DNA of 64,000 nucleotides from Candidatus Pantoea soli (GTDB lineage Bacteria > Pseudomonadota > Gammaproteobacteria > Enterobacterales > Enterobacteriaceae). Shown in pieces: positions 50,701 through 59,736 of the stretch. Below the pieces are notes generated by a model. It was not told the DNA's origin. It ran no database searches and saw only the letters and a program-made list of their open reading frames with translations. Position 1 is the first letter of the stretch. Each line of letters starts with the position of its first letter. The translations under genes were made by a program, and so were the position numbers. The stretch is taken from assembly GCF_007833795.1 (NCBI RefSeq), contig NZ_CP032702.1:1488001-1552000 (forward strand), written 5' to 3'.

Positions 50701-51363
50701 TCACGGCAGGGCCGGCGGGCGTAAATCCAGCGGCGACTGTTCGGCCTCATCCAGAGCGGCCAGCCACGTCTGCAGGTCAACCTGCTCCCAGGATAAATGG
50801 CCACGCGTGGTGCTCATCAGCACCACGTCCGGTCGCAGGGTGCGGTAAAGCTCCAGCGACTGCTGCAGTTCCGCCGGATTGCTCTCCGGGCCCAGCACGC
50901 TGATCCAGCGGTGGTAATCGCGCGTCAGTGTGTCACCGACGAAAAGATAAGTGCGGCCAAAAGGCGACGTATAGAGATAGCTGCTGCTGCCCGCGGTATG
51001 GCCGGGCGTGGGTAACAGGTGGAAGTCGCCAAAGTGCACCTCCTGCTGCGAGAACGTTTCATCCGGCTCGGTGACCAGACTCACCGGCCCGAGCGAGCGA
51101 CTGTGGCAGTAAAGGGCGCTGCTGAAACGCTGCTGGATGATGCGTGTACCAGCGGCGGCTTCATGCCAGTGGGTCAGATAGTGGCGGATAACCCCGCCGG
51201 CATCGGCAAGGAATTCGTGGTCGAGCGGATGTTCGACGCGCCCAATCAGCAGGTTGCCGCGCGGATGGCGCAGCATAAATCCATGCATCATCAGGTCATT
51301 CGCCGTCTCTTCGGCGGGAAACTCTGGCGTGGAGATCCACAAATCTTCGTACAGCGGCTTCAA
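50701..51363 (-). CDS. Divergent metallo-beta-lactamase-fold protein
   Basis: A 220-residue MBL-fold hydrolase. The usual HxHxDH motif is replaced by HWHEAA (His65, His67), so the second-metal ligands Asp and His are missing, while PGHTAG (His122), VGDTL (Asp144) and RGH (His189) are kept. This suggests a mononuclear or altered site. The TTG at 51363 (MKPLYEDLWISTPEF) is chosen because GCAGGAGACC lies 8-12 bases upstream; the next in-frame TTG at 51384 has no such leader. The reaction is unknown. It is 23 bases downstream of ldcA. Confidence 0.8.
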   Translation of the reverse strand: MKPLYEDLWISTPEFPAEETANDLMMHGFMLRHPRGNLLIGRVEHPLDHEFLADAGGVIRHYLTHWHEAAAGTRIIQQRFSSALYCHSRSLGPVSLVTEPDETFSQQEVHFGDFHLLPTPGHTAGSSSYLYTSPFGRTYLFVGDTLTRDYHRWISVLGPESNPAELQQSLELYRTLRPDVVLMSTTRGHLSWEQVDLQTWLAALDEAEQSPLDLRPPALP

Positions 51364-51386
51364 GGGCGGTCTCCTGCGGCACAACG

Positions 51387-52310
51387 TTAGCGCAATGTCG
51401 GGTGGCCGGTATAAGCCAGCTGGGCTTCTCCGTTTTCAATCTGTAGCGTAGCACGGGCGCCGGAGGCCAGCGTCACGGTATCGGCATCGTGACCAAACGC
51501 GAGGTCGCTGATGACCGGAATCTGGCAGGTATCCCGCACGCGCTGCCAGACGCTGGCAAAATCGAAGCCGTTATCATACTCACTCAGCGCGGTGCTGGTG
51601 AAGCTGCCGGTGATAAGGGCCCGCTGTCGCGCCAGGATGCCGCTCTGCTGCAGCTGAATCAGCATCCGCTCAATGCGGAACGGGTGTTCATTGACATCCT
51701 CGATCACCAGAATGCCATCCGTGATTGACGGCAGCCACGGCGTGCCAACCAGCGAAGCAATCATCGCCAGATTGCCGCCCCACAGCGTACCCTGCCAGCG
51801 GCCGCGATCCGGGCTCTGACTGCGCCAGCTCAGATTGACTGTAGGTGAAGTCAGCGCCTGCCAGAAGTGTGAAACGGTAAATTCAGACAAAGCCTCTGCG
51901 CCGAAGTTGCCGGCGAGCATCGGACTGCTGAAGGTAGTCAATCCGGATTGCGCCAGCAGCGCCAGCTGCAGCGCGGTGAAATCGCTGTGACCGCACAGCG
52001 CCAGCGGCTGGTGCAGCAGGCGCTGGCGCAGTCCGGCATAATCCACCTGTTCCAGCAGGCGCGAAATGCCGTAGCCGCCGCGCACGGCCAGCACGATATC
52101 CGGCAGGGTGGGCAGGGTCACCAGCTGGTTGATGTCCGCAAGGCGTTGTGCGTCATCCCCGGCAAAACGCTGATAGCGGCGGGTAATCGCGGAGAGATTC
52201 TCCACCACGTGACCGGCCGCCTGTAAACGCTGCACGGCGCGCTGCGCCGCTGCCTGATTGTGACAGTAACCGGAAGGAGCAATAAGACGGACAGAGCGGG
52301 GCGCGGGCAT
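51387..52310 (-). CDS. ldcA: Murein tetrapeptide L,D-carboxypeptidase
   Basis: A cytoplasmic serine peptidase (S66) that trims tetrapeptides to tripeptides in peptidoglycan recycling. The 307-residue protein has the nucleophile Ser109 in CGHSDFTALQ, the glutamate in LVIEDVNEHPFR and a C-terminal histidine in LAFGHDADT, forming the Ser-Glu-His triad. It is divergent from emtA across about 158 bases, as in E. coli. Confidence 0.95.
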   Translation of the reverse strand: MPAPRSVRLIAPSGYCHNQAAAQRAVQRLQAAGHVVENLSAITRRYQRFAGDDAQRLADINQLVTLPTLPDIVLAVRGGYGISRLLEQVDYAGLRQRLLHQPLALCGHSDFTALQLALLAQSGLTTFSSPMLAGNFGAEALSEFTVSHFWQALTSPTVNLSWRSQSPDRGRWQGTLWGGNLAMIASLVGTPWLPSITDGILVIEDVNEHPFRIERMLIQLQQSGILARQRALITGSFTSTALSEYDNGFDFASVWQRVRDTCQIPVISDLAFGHDADTVTLASGARATLQIENGEAQLAYTGHPTLR

Positions 52311-52468
52311 AATTCTACCTGTTTTAGCGTGGCCCGCCGCGGCAACGCAGCGTTAGCCGGGTCACACGGCGGGCGGATTCAGAACGTATTTAGGATAAAC
52401 GGTAATTTCACCTTTTACCGCTGTGGCTATGATAGCTTGCGCTAATCCTCTTGCGGAACCTGAAAACA

Positions 52469-53098
52469 GTGAAAATTCGACTACTTATGCTCTCTGCTTT
52501 ACTGCTGGCTGGCTGCGCCAGCGAGCCGGAAAAACCGCTGACGCCGGTCAGGAATACGCCCTTAACCCAGGCGCCGCCGTCGAAAGTGAATGACGCATGG
52601 TCACTGTTTACCGAAGATGCCGCCTGTCATTATGGCGTTGATGAGAAGTTAATCAGCGCCATTATTAGTGTCGAATCCGGAGGAAACCCTACCGTTATCA
52701 GCCGCTCTAACGCGGTGGGACTGATGCAGATTAAAGCCTCAACCGCCGGTCGTGAAGTTTATCGCGCGCAGGGCCGTCACGGGCAGCCCAGCAATTCTGA
52801 ACTGCGCGACCCGGCCAAAAACATCGATATCGGCGCCGCGTATCTGAAAATTCTGCAGGACTCAGCCCTGGCGGGTATCCGCGATCCGCTCACGCTGCGC
52901 TATGCCACGATTGTCTCCTATGCCAACGGTGCCGGGGCGCTGCTGCGCACCTTCTCACGCGATCGCGATCGCGCGATTGCCATGATCAATGCCATGACGC
53001 CGGATGAGTTCTGGCAGCACGTGCAGAACAAACATCCGGCGGCGCAGGCGCCACGCTACCTGTGGAAGGTCACCACCGCCTACCGCACCATCAGCTAA
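52469..53098 (+). CDS. emtA: Membrane-bound lytic endotransglycosylase EmtA
   Basis: Cleaves glycan strands of peptidoglycan at the outer membrane. The 209-residue lipoprotein has a lipobox ending at Cys16 (LLLAGC), a short proline-rich linker, then a goose-type lysozyme domain with the catalytic Glu69 in ISVESGGNP and the GLMQIKAST motif. A GTG at 52469 is the preferred start. Its stop overlaps the convergent MscS-family gene by eight bases. Confidence 0.93.
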   Translation: MKIRLLMLSALLLAGCASEPEKPLTPVRNTPLTQAPPSKVNDAWSLFTEDAACHYGVDEKLISAIISVESGGNPTVISRSNAVGLMQIKASTAGREVYRAQGRHGQPSNSELRDPAKNIDIGAAYLKILQDSALAGIRDPLTLRYATIVSYANGAGALLRTFSRDRDRAIAMINAMTPDEFWQHVQNKHPAAQAPRYLWKVTTAYRTIS

Positions 53099-54242
53099 AG
53101 CTTGCTTCGGGCGGCTGGCGTTTGGCCGCCTGGGGTTCAGTTTCGTTAGACGCATCGCTGAGATTAATGCGCGGCAGCACGCCGCCGGTAAACTCCACGC
53201 GTCGCATCGGGAAGGCAAAGCGAATTTGCTTCTGTTCCAGCTGCGCCATCAGCTGCAGGTTGATCTCCTGCTGAATATCCATGTAGGTGTTGTAATCGGC
53301 GCTCAGCACGTAATAGACCACTTCGAACGTCAGCTGTGACTCATCAAAGGCCAGAAAGTGCGCGCGGTCGAAGCGGGTATCGGGTACGCCCTCAATAATC
53401 GTCTTCACCATCGCGCCAATCTGCCGTACTTTTTCCGCCGGCGTGCCGTAATTGATGCCGAACTTAAACACAATGCGGCGCTGCGCCATGCGCTTGTAGT
53501 TGTGAATCGTCTGCTGCAACAGAATGGTGTTGGAGCAGACGATCTGCTCACCGCTGAGGCTGCGCAGCCGGGTGGTTTTCAGGCCGATATGCTCAATCGA
53601 GCCGGCAATGTCGCCAAATACGATGAAATCGCCGTGTTCAAATGGCTTATCAAAGCCAATCGCCAGGGAGGCGAAGACGTCACTCAGCACGGTCTGGATC
53701 GCCAGCGCGATGGCAATGCCGCCCACCCCCAGGCTGGCAACCAGCGCAGTGATGTTGATGCCCATATTGGACAGAATCGCCAGCAGCATCATCACCCACA
53801 CCACCACGCGCAGCAGAATCCCCAGAATGACGGTGGTAACCGGGTTGCGGACATGCTGCGGATCGCGCAGCAGGCTGTGCAGCCACAGGCGAATGCCGCA
53901 GTCCAGCCACAGCGTAAACTGCAGAATCAGCGCCAGGAACCAGCCGTGCGCAATCGCCGCGCTCCAGCTGAGCGGCAGATCAACAAATTTCAGTGCAATC
54001 AGCAGTGAAAACACCAGCAGCAGCAGCTGACTGGTGCTGCGCAGAATTTCCACCACGATGCCGGTGAAACGGACGTGGCGCTGCTCGCTGTAGTGCGCGA
54101 TGCGGTTAGAGGTAAAGCGGATGATGGTGCGTAACAGCCAGTAGACCAGCAGGGTGCCAAACACCACGATGGCGCTGTTAATCCAGAAGGTTTGATTAAG
54201 AAAAATAAGGTGTAAACGATGGGCCGAAAGCCAGTTTTCCAT
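53091..54242 (-). CDS. MscS-family mechanosensitive channel
   Basis: A 383-residue channel with about four to five membrane helices (residues 20-190), a pore-lining helix with glycine-alanine spacing (VASLGVGGIAIALAIQTVLS), then the MscS beta domain (FEHGDFIVFGDIAGSIEHIG) and a C-terminal domain. It is longer than MscS (286 residues) and resembles the YnaI/MscS-like class more than KefA. Its 3' end overlaps emtA by 8 bases. It is inserted between emtA and ycgR, which are neighbours in E. coli. Confidence 0.9.
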   Translation of the reverse strand: MENWLSAHRLHLIFLNQTFWINSAIVVFGTLLVYWLLRTIIRFTSNRIAHYSEQRHVRFTGIVVEILRSTSQLLLLVFSLLIALKFVDLPLSWSAAIAHGWFLALILQFTLWLDCGIRLWLHSLLRDPQHVRNPVTTVILGILLRVVVWVMMLLAILSNMGINITALVASLGVGGIAIALAIQTVLSDVFASLAIGFDKPFEHGDFIVFGDIAGSIEHIGLKTTRLRSLSGEQIVCSNTILLQQTIHNYKRMAQRRIVFKFGINYGTPAEKVRQIGAMVKTIIEGVPDTRFDRAHFLAFDESQLTFEVVYYVLSADYNTYMDIQQEINLQLMAQLEQKQIRFAFPMRRVEFTGGVLPRINLSDASNETEPQAAKRQPPEASFS

Positions 54243-54332
54243 TGGGGAGCCTCTCCTTGCCGGATGCTGGTGAAAAGTATAAGCAAGGAGAAGGATAGCC
54301 TGGCTGACGCCATCTGTGACGTCAGCCCGTGA

Positions 54333-55067
54333 TTACTGGAAGCGTCTTGCCTTGTCGCGCGCCAGGCGTTCGAGGGCAAAAATCACCTGTTGCAGCTGGC
54401 GTTCCTGCACCGGCTCAATGGCGGTGAAACGGAAGCTGAGCCGCGGCGTGATGCGGGTTTCGTTCTTGCTGGTGACGATACTGCGCTCACCAATATGCAG
54501 CAGCTGCGCGGTTACCTCAAACTGGCCATATTCGCCCAGCTCCACACGCAGTTTTTTAAAATTATCGCCCTGGCTCAGCCCTTCCGGCAGCGCTTCATCC
54601 AGCAGTACGCCGACGCCGCCCAGCGAAAGATCCTGCAGGCGGAAACGTGCCTGACGACCATCCGGCCATTCGGTATGGCAGTAAAACACCGGCTCCATTG
54701 GCGCGCTGACGCGGAAAAATTCACGGCGCTGGATCTGCCACACCAACTCAGGCAGGGGAGCGGCGAACGCCGGCAGGCCGTCAAACTCTGTGCGGGTGAG
54801 ATCCTGCAGGGCGAATTCCACTTTCGCACCATAGGTTTCTGCGGCAATCGTCAGCTCGCCATTTTCCAGCGCTAATTCATTATCCAGCGCGTTACTGCCG
54901 AGATCGAAAACCACCCGGTCTTCATCCGCGGCCAGCAGACGGCTGATGAACTGACCACGGGCAAAGCTCACCATCAGCGGCGTCTGTAAACTCAACAGGT
55001 CCCTCATGACATTTAAAACCGCGAGCGTACCGCGCTTGAGGTATTGTTCTTTATCGGCGTCTTTCAC
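54333..55067 (-). CDS. ycgR: Flagellar brake protein YcgR (c-di-GMP binding PilZ)
   Basis: YcgR binds c-di-GMP and slows flagellar rotation. The 244-residue protein has an N-terminal YcgR domain and a PilZ domain with RREFFR (residues 114-119) and DLSLGG (146-151), the c-di-GMP contacts. I choose GTG 55067 since GGAGCAGGAC precedes it and the length equals that of E. coli; a GTG at 55079 is possible. Its presence implies a motile organism, though no flagellar gene is in the window. Confidence 0.92.
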   Translation of the reverse strand: MKDADKEQYLKRGTLAVLNVMRDLLSLQTPLMVSFARGQFISRLLAADEDRVVFDLGSNALDNELALENGELTIAAETYGAKVEFALQDLTRTEFDGLPAFAAPLPELVWQIQRREFFRVSAPMEPVFYCHTEWPDGRQARFRLQDLSLGGVGVLLDEALPEGLSQGDNFKKLRVELGEYGQFEVTAQLLHIGERSIVTSKNETRITPRLSFRFTAIEPVQERQLQQVIFALERLARDKARRFQ

Positions 55068-55250
55068 GTCCTGCTCCACCTGTCCGATTGTGCGTATCGC
55101 GAATATTAAAGCTGTCCGTTTATTATCGACGTCGCCACATTAAGCTTTAGCCGGTTAGCGCTGATTTCCCGCAGCAGATGCTGCAGGGCAAAAATTCCCG
55201 TCTATACTTAGCGCGAAGAACACCTTGATTCATAACGTAAGGAGCAGCAA

Positions 55251-55499
55251 ATGGGTATTATTTCATGGATTATCTTTGGTCTGATCGCCGGTATTATCGC
55301 CAAATGGATTATGCCAGGTAAAGATGGCGGCGGCTTTATTATTACCGTGGTGTTAGGGATTGTCGGTGCGGTCGTGGGCGGCTGGATCAGTACCCTGTTT
55401 GGCTTCGGTAAAGTAGACGGATTTAACTTCGGCAGCTTTGTGGTTGCGGTGGTCGGCGCCATTGTGGTGCTGTGGATCTACCGTAAAGTCCGCAGCTGA
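55251..55499 (+). CDS. ymgE: GlsB/YeaQ/YmgE family membrane protein
   Basis: An 82-residue protein with three hydrophobic segments (residues 3-20, 28-48 and 60-78), the transglycosylase-associated protein family, which is small, conserved and stress-induced in E. coli. It starts MGIISWIIFGLIAGIIAKW after an AAGGAGCAGCAA leader. It is next to ycgR as in E. coli, but divergent from it. Confidence 0.92.
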   Translation: MGIISWIIFGLIAGIIAKWIMPGKDGGGFIITVVLGIVGAVVGGWISTLFGFGKVDGFNFGSFVVAVVGAIVVLWIYRKVRS

Positions 55500-55521
55500 C
55501 GGCGTAGCAGCACGTGAGACG

Positions 55522-55554
55522 ATCCGCAGCCCCTCCGGGCTGCGGATTTTTTTT
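55522..55554 (+). terminator. Intrinsic terminator after ymgE
   Basis: ATCCGCAGCCC/GGGCTGCGGAT (11-bp stem, CTCC loop) followed by a run of eight T residues, 22 bases after the stop. It lies between convergent ymgE and the TonB receptor gene. Confidence 0.93.
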
Positions 55555-55560
55555 GCCCGC

Positions 55561-57660
55561 TCAGAAATCGTAGCCCACTGTCGCTGTCAGCGTGCGTTCG
55601 GCGCCACGATAGCAATAACCGGTGCCGTAGCAGGCCGCCAGATAGTGTTTATCCGTCAGGTTGCGGGCATTCAGCTGCAGCCAGGCGCCTTTCAGCTGCG
55701 GCTGCCATGCGCCCAAATCAGCGCGCAGGGTGGCGTCAAACAGGGTAACCGAAGGCAGACGGGTGGTGTTTTCGTTATCTGCCCACTGTCTGCCGATATA
55801 GCGCACGCCCGCCCCGGCGCTCACACCACCGTCAAACTGATAGTGTCCCCACAGCGAGGCCATACTGTCTGGCGTAACGTAAGGCGTATGGCCGCTGTTG
55901 CCATCGACGGTCTCCCTGAAGCGCAGATGCGTCAGGCTGTAACCGGCCAGCGTGCTGAAACGGTCGGTCAGCTGTGTGCGTGCTTCCAGTTCAATGCCCT
56001 GTGCCTGCACTTTGCCGGACGGCGAATAGGTGCCCGCCTGCACATTGCGGTTAGCGACGTCCTGCTGCGTCAGATCGTACACCGCCAGGCTGTACAGATT
56101 GCGCGTGCCGGCTGGCTGATATTTCACCCCGGCTTCATACTGCTGCGCCGTGGTGGGTTTCAGCTGATTGCCGTTCTCATCGGTGAGGGAAGCGGGCGTA
56201 ATCGCCTGACTCCAGCTGACGTACGGCGACACGCCGTTATCAAAGGCGTAAAGCAGGGCCGCACGGCCGCTGACGTGGTCATCCTGACGGCGATGAGTGG
56301 TGTTCTCCGACACGATACGGTCATAGCGCCCGGAGAGATCCAGATGCCAGCGATCCCACTGCAGCTCATCCTGCAGATACAAACCGCTCTGGTAGTAGCG
56401 TCGCGTCTGCGCGCTCCAGCTGGTGTCCGGCATCTCTCCTGCTGTCTCGCCGGTCCAGGGATTGAGGGCACTGGCCGATCCGCGCGCCGTCAGCAGCTGA
56501 TTTTTGTAACGGTGGTACTCTGCGCCAATTGTCACGCGATGCGCAATCGCACCGGTGGTAAACGCTGCCTGCAGCTGATTGTCGCTGGCCCAGGCACGCA
56601 GCGACGAGCGCTCGCCGGAGTAGTAGCGATCCAGCCAATCCGTATCGGTCGCACGCCAGCCGATTTGATACACCTGATCCAGTGCTACCTGAGACTGGCT
56701 ATAGCTGCCGGTGGCATGCAGCGACCAGATATCGTTCAGGCGATGCGAAAAATCATAGCCGTAAATCTGTTCATGACGTTTGAACTGATCCCGTGCGCTG
56801 TCACCCTCATAAAACCCGGCGGGCAGCTGTCGGCCACGGTGGCGGAACAGGGTGCCGTCTGCCGGCACCGAACCGTGATAGCCGCCCGACGGATCTTTCT
56901 GCAGATAGGCGCGCAGCAGCAGGCTGGTGTCCTCATCCGGTTGCCACAGCAGCTGCGGCGTAAGGGCATACTTCTCTTCACGCGTGTGTTGATACTGAGT
57001 ATGGCTGTTGCGCGTGATGCCGCTCAGCCGCCACGCCCACTGGGTGTTGATGGCATCAGTGTAATCAAAGGCGGCGCTGTGGGTGGCATGGCTGCCGCCG
57101 GAAAACTGCAGATGGCCCTCGCGGGCAAACTGTGGCCGCTTCATGACCATGTTAACCAGCCCGCCCGGCACCGTCTGCCCGTAGAGCGCGGAAGCGGGGC
57201 CTTTGATCACGTCCACGCGATCGAGAAACCAGTTATCCACCTGCAGCACGTTAAAGCTGCCGCCATCGCTCATGACGCGCAGACCATCCAGAAAGGTGTT
57301 ATCAACGTCACCGCCGTGAAAACCGCGCAGTGACACCGTGTCGTAGCGCGTGGCCGCACCGCCAAAACCGGTGAAGACGCCGGGCGTGTAGTCCAGCGCC
57401 TGATTCAGATCCTGCGCGCCCTGATCGGCCATCTGCTGTCGCGTAACAACCGAGACGGACTGCGGTGTCGTCACCAGCGCGCGGTCGCTTTTGCTGGCAC
57501 CATTGCTGCGGGTAGCCAGATACCCCCGCACCGGTGAAGTGGCGGTTTCCTCCGGCTGCGCGGTCACCACCAGTTCATCTTCAGCGAATGCGGCGGCAGG
57601 GAAGGTAAGGGCCAGCGCGCACAGCACGCGGGCGCGATAAAGCGGAAACGGCGAGGTCAT
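55561..57660 (-). CDS. TonB-dependent siderophore receptor (FhuA/FoxA-like)
   Basis: A 699-residue outer-membrane receptor: signal peptide (cleaved about after Ala26), TonB box DELVVTAQPE, plug domain (PQSVSVVTRQQM, DRVDVIKGPASALYGQ) and a 22-strand barrel ending in GYDF. A pair of cysteines near the C-terminus (CYGTGYC) and the final strand resemble FhuA-class ferrichrome or ferrioxamine receptors. The ligand is not known. The ATG at 57660 follows AAAGGAAC. A Fur-like box lies upstream. It is inserted between ymgE and treA and has no linked transport genes here. Confidence 0.9.
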   Translation of the reverse strand: MTSPFPLYRARVLCALALTFPAAAFAEDELVVTAQPEETATSPVRGYLATRSNGASKSDRALVTTPQSVSVVTRQQMADQGAQDLNQALDYTPGVFTGFGGAATRYDTVSLRGFHGGDVDNTFLDGLRVMSDGGSFNVLQVDNWFLDRVDVIKGPASALYGQTVPGGLVNMVMKRPQFAREGHLQFSGGSHATHSAAFDYTDAINTQWAWRLSGITRNSHTQYQHTREEKYALTPQLLWQPDEDTSLLLRAYLQKDPSGGYHGSVPADGTLFRHRGRQLPAGFYEGDSARDQFKRHEQIYGYDFSHRLNDIWSLHATGSYSQSQVALDQVYQIGWRATDTDWLDRYYSGERSSLRAWASDNQLQAAFTTGAIAHRVTIGAEYHRYKNQLLTARGSASALNPWTGETAGEMPDTSWSAQTRRYYQSGLYLQDELQWDRWHLDLSGRYDRIVSENTTHRRQDDHVSGRAALLYAFDNGVSPYVSWSQAITPASLTDENGNQLKPTTAQQYEAGVKYQPAGTRNLYSLAVYDLTQQDVANRNVQAGTYSPSGKVQAQGIELEARTQLTDRFSTLAGYSLTHLRFRETVDGNSGHTPYVTPDSMASLWGHYQFDGGVSAGAGVRYIGRQWADNENTTRLPSVTLFDATLRADLGAWQPQLKGAWLQLNARNLTDKHYLAACYGTGYCYRGAERTLTATVGYDF

Positions 57661-57729
57661 GACAGTTCCTTTGACAAAGCAGCAACAGCGGTACCAGACC
57701 GCAATGATGAAAATAAGAATCAATTAACA

Positions 57730-57748
57730 GTGAGAATTATTATCTTTT
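57730..57748 (-). promoter_or_regulatory. Fur box upstream of the TonB receptor
   Basis: On the minus strand GATAATAATTCTCACTGTT begins just inside this span and matches 13 of 19 positions of the Fur consensus GATAATGATAATCATTATC. It is 70 bases upstream of the receptor start, the expected place for iron repression. Confidence 0.75.
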
Positions 57749-57814
57749 ATAACGGGATGTGTCAGGCTGTCAATGGTGATGCTGATGCGGGGCGGGAAGC
57801 GTGCAGTGAAAGGC

Positions 57815-57834
57815 GGCGACCCGACGGGGTCGCC
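57815..57834 (-). terminator. Hairpin after treA, probable terminator
   Basis: GGCGACCC/GGGTCGCC (8-bp stem, GACG loop) begins 18 bases beyond the treA stop; on the minus strand it is followed by GCCTTTC, a weak T-tract. Confidence 0.5.
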
Positions 57835-57851
57835 TCTCCTCAGTGACAGGG

Positions 57852-59528
57852 TTATTGTGCGCCGTTCAGCGCCGGCATAGCCGGAATGTCGCGGGCGCTG
57901 TTACAGGTCTTGTCTTTCGGGCAATATTTGTCCAGCAGCATCAGCGTGACGCCATTGGTCCAGCCAAAACCGTCCTGCAGCGGATATTCACCGCCACCAC
58001 CGCCGCCCAGTTTGTCGCCTTCAACCACGTACTTCTCCACCAGCTTATGCTCGCGATCGTAGGTCTGCTGTACGTTCTGCAGGAAGCGCTGACCAATCTG
58101 CTGCGCCAGTTTCGGCTGCTTATAGTGCTCCAGGCCTTCCACCGCTACCCACTGCAGCGGTGCCCAGCCGTTAGGTGCATCCCACTGCTGACCGTTGTTC
58201 ACCGTGGTGGTCACCAGCCCGCCCGGTTTCAGCAGCTGCTTTTCCACTGCGGCGGAGGTACGCTCAGCCTGCCGGTCGCTGGCCAGCTGCAGGTAAAGCG
58301 GGAACAGCGTGGCGGCGGTCAGCTGGTGATGCACCTGCTTCCGGCCAAAATCATAATCGGCATACCAGCCCTGTTTGTCATCCCACAGATAGCGGTTGAT
58401 AGCGGCCTGACGCTTCTCTGCCGCGTCCGCCCAGTTTTTCGCCTGCGCGTCCTGCTTCGCCAGCTTCGCTGCTTTCGCCAGCGTCTGTTCAAGGTGGAAC
58501 AGCAGGCTGTTGAGATCAACCGGCGCCAGCTGGGTGGTACGAATGGATGCCAGATTATGCGCGTCGGTAAACCAGCGTGAGCTGAAATCCCAGCCTGAAG
58601 CCGCACCGGCACGCAGGTCGCGGTATACCTGCTGTTTGTTGCGATCCGGCGCTTTCTTCGCGGTTTCGACATCGTCCAGCCAGGATTCGGTACGCGGCGC
58701 GTCGCGCTCGTCCCAGTAGCGGTTCAGCAGCGTGCCGTCGCTCAGTTTAATCACGCGCTTGCTGGCCTGCCCGGCGGCCACGCTGTCGCTGTCCGCCATC
58801 CAGTAGGCGTACTCTTTTTCCAGCTGCGGCAGATACTGACGGTAAACGTCATCGCCTTTGTGCGTCGCCAGCAGGTCCACCATCAGGCTGAAGAACGGCG
58901 GCTGTGAGCGGCTGAGATAGTAGCTGCGGTTACCATTCGGGATATGGCCATAGCGGTCCAGCTCGGTGGCAAAGTTATCCACCATATCCTGCACGCGATC
59001 CCAGTGACCGCTCTCTGCCAGGCCGAGCATGGTGAAATAGCTGTCCCAGTAGTACACCTCACGGAAGCGTCCGCCCGGCACCACATAAGGTTTTGGCAGC
59101 GGCAGCAGCGAATCATACTGGCTGGCCTGCGGCGTACTGCGCGTCAGCACCGGCCACAGACCGTCAATGTGCTCGCGCAGGCTCTGTCCGGCAGGCGGCA
59201 CATACTTGTCCTGCGCTTTAGGCAGGATGAAGTTGGTATCGACAAAACGTTTCAGGTCAAAGTTGCGCTGGCCTTTCTGCATCTGCCAGTCGGCGAGAAT
59301 TGACGAGGGATTATATTTCGGGACCGCATCGGCAAAGGTTTTCTGATCCGGATAAAATTTCGCCTGCTGCACCGCATTGAACAGGGGGCCGAGGCGCACA
59401 TCCGGCGGCTGTGGCTGGCTGCTGAGCATGCGGCTGGTGTCTTCGGCGTGCGCGGCCGTCGCGCTCAGCAGGGCGGCGCTCAGTAACAGGCTCAGGCGCG
59501 CGGGCGTGGATACGACATTTTTTATCAT
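57852..59528 (-). CDS. treA: Periplasmic trehalase
   Basis: A family 37 glycosidase that splits trehalose to two glucose molecules in the periplasm during osmotic stress. The 558-residue precursor has a signal peptide (cleaved after TAAHA), the first trehalase signature [15 protein letters not shown] and the second [19 protein letters not shown], and [19 protein letters not shown] with a catalytic-site role. The start at 59528 follows AAGGAGAAAAACCG. It is slightly shorter than in E. coli. It is divergent from ghrA. Confidence 0.96.
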   Translation of the reverse strand: MIKNVVSTPARLSLLLSAALLSATAAHAEDTSRMLSSQPQPPDVRLGPLFNAVQQAKFYPDQKTFADAVPKYNPSSILADWQMQKGQRNFDLKRFVDTNFILPKAQDKYVPPAGQSLREHIDGLWPVLTRSTPQASQYDSLLPLPKPYVVPGGRFREVYYWDSYFTMLGLAESGHWDRVQDMVDNFATELDRYGHIPNGNRSYYLSRSQPPFFSLMVDLLATHKGDDVYRQYLPQLEKEYAYWMADSDSVAAGQASKRVIKLSDGTLLNRYWDERDAPRTESWLDDVETAKKAPDRNKQQVYRDLRAGAASGWDFSSRWFTDAHNLASIRTTQLAPVDLNSLLFHLEQTLAKAAKLAKQDAQAKNWADAAEKRQAAINRYLWDDKQGWYADYDFGRKQVHHQLTAATLFPLYLQLASDRQAERTSAAVEKQLLKPGGLVTTTVNNGQQWDAPNGWAPLQWVAVEGLEHYKQPKLAQQIGQRFLQNVQQTYDREHKLVEKYVVEGDKLGGGGGGEYPLQDGFGWTNGVTLMLLDKYCPKDKTCNSARDIPAMPALNGAQ

Positions 59529-59736
59529 CGGTTTTTCTCCTTGTCCGAAAAGGTGGTGCGCTAACGCATTGACCACCCGAACAACTTTAGACGCTATCCG
59601 GCGGCTTAGCCTTGCGCAGCGGCAGAAATGTGAAGCTTCCACACATAATCACCTGAGAAATTGCATTCAGGCTAAGTTTTTTACTTGCCCTGTCGCGCTA
59701 TTTGCCTGAGGCTGAACGGAAAAAAAGGAGAGCCGT

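Noticed and set aside
55438..57333. A 631-residue open frame on the + strand opposite the TonB receptor
   Set aside because: It runs through the ymgE terminator and opposite conserved barrel coding sequence; no domain is recognisable.
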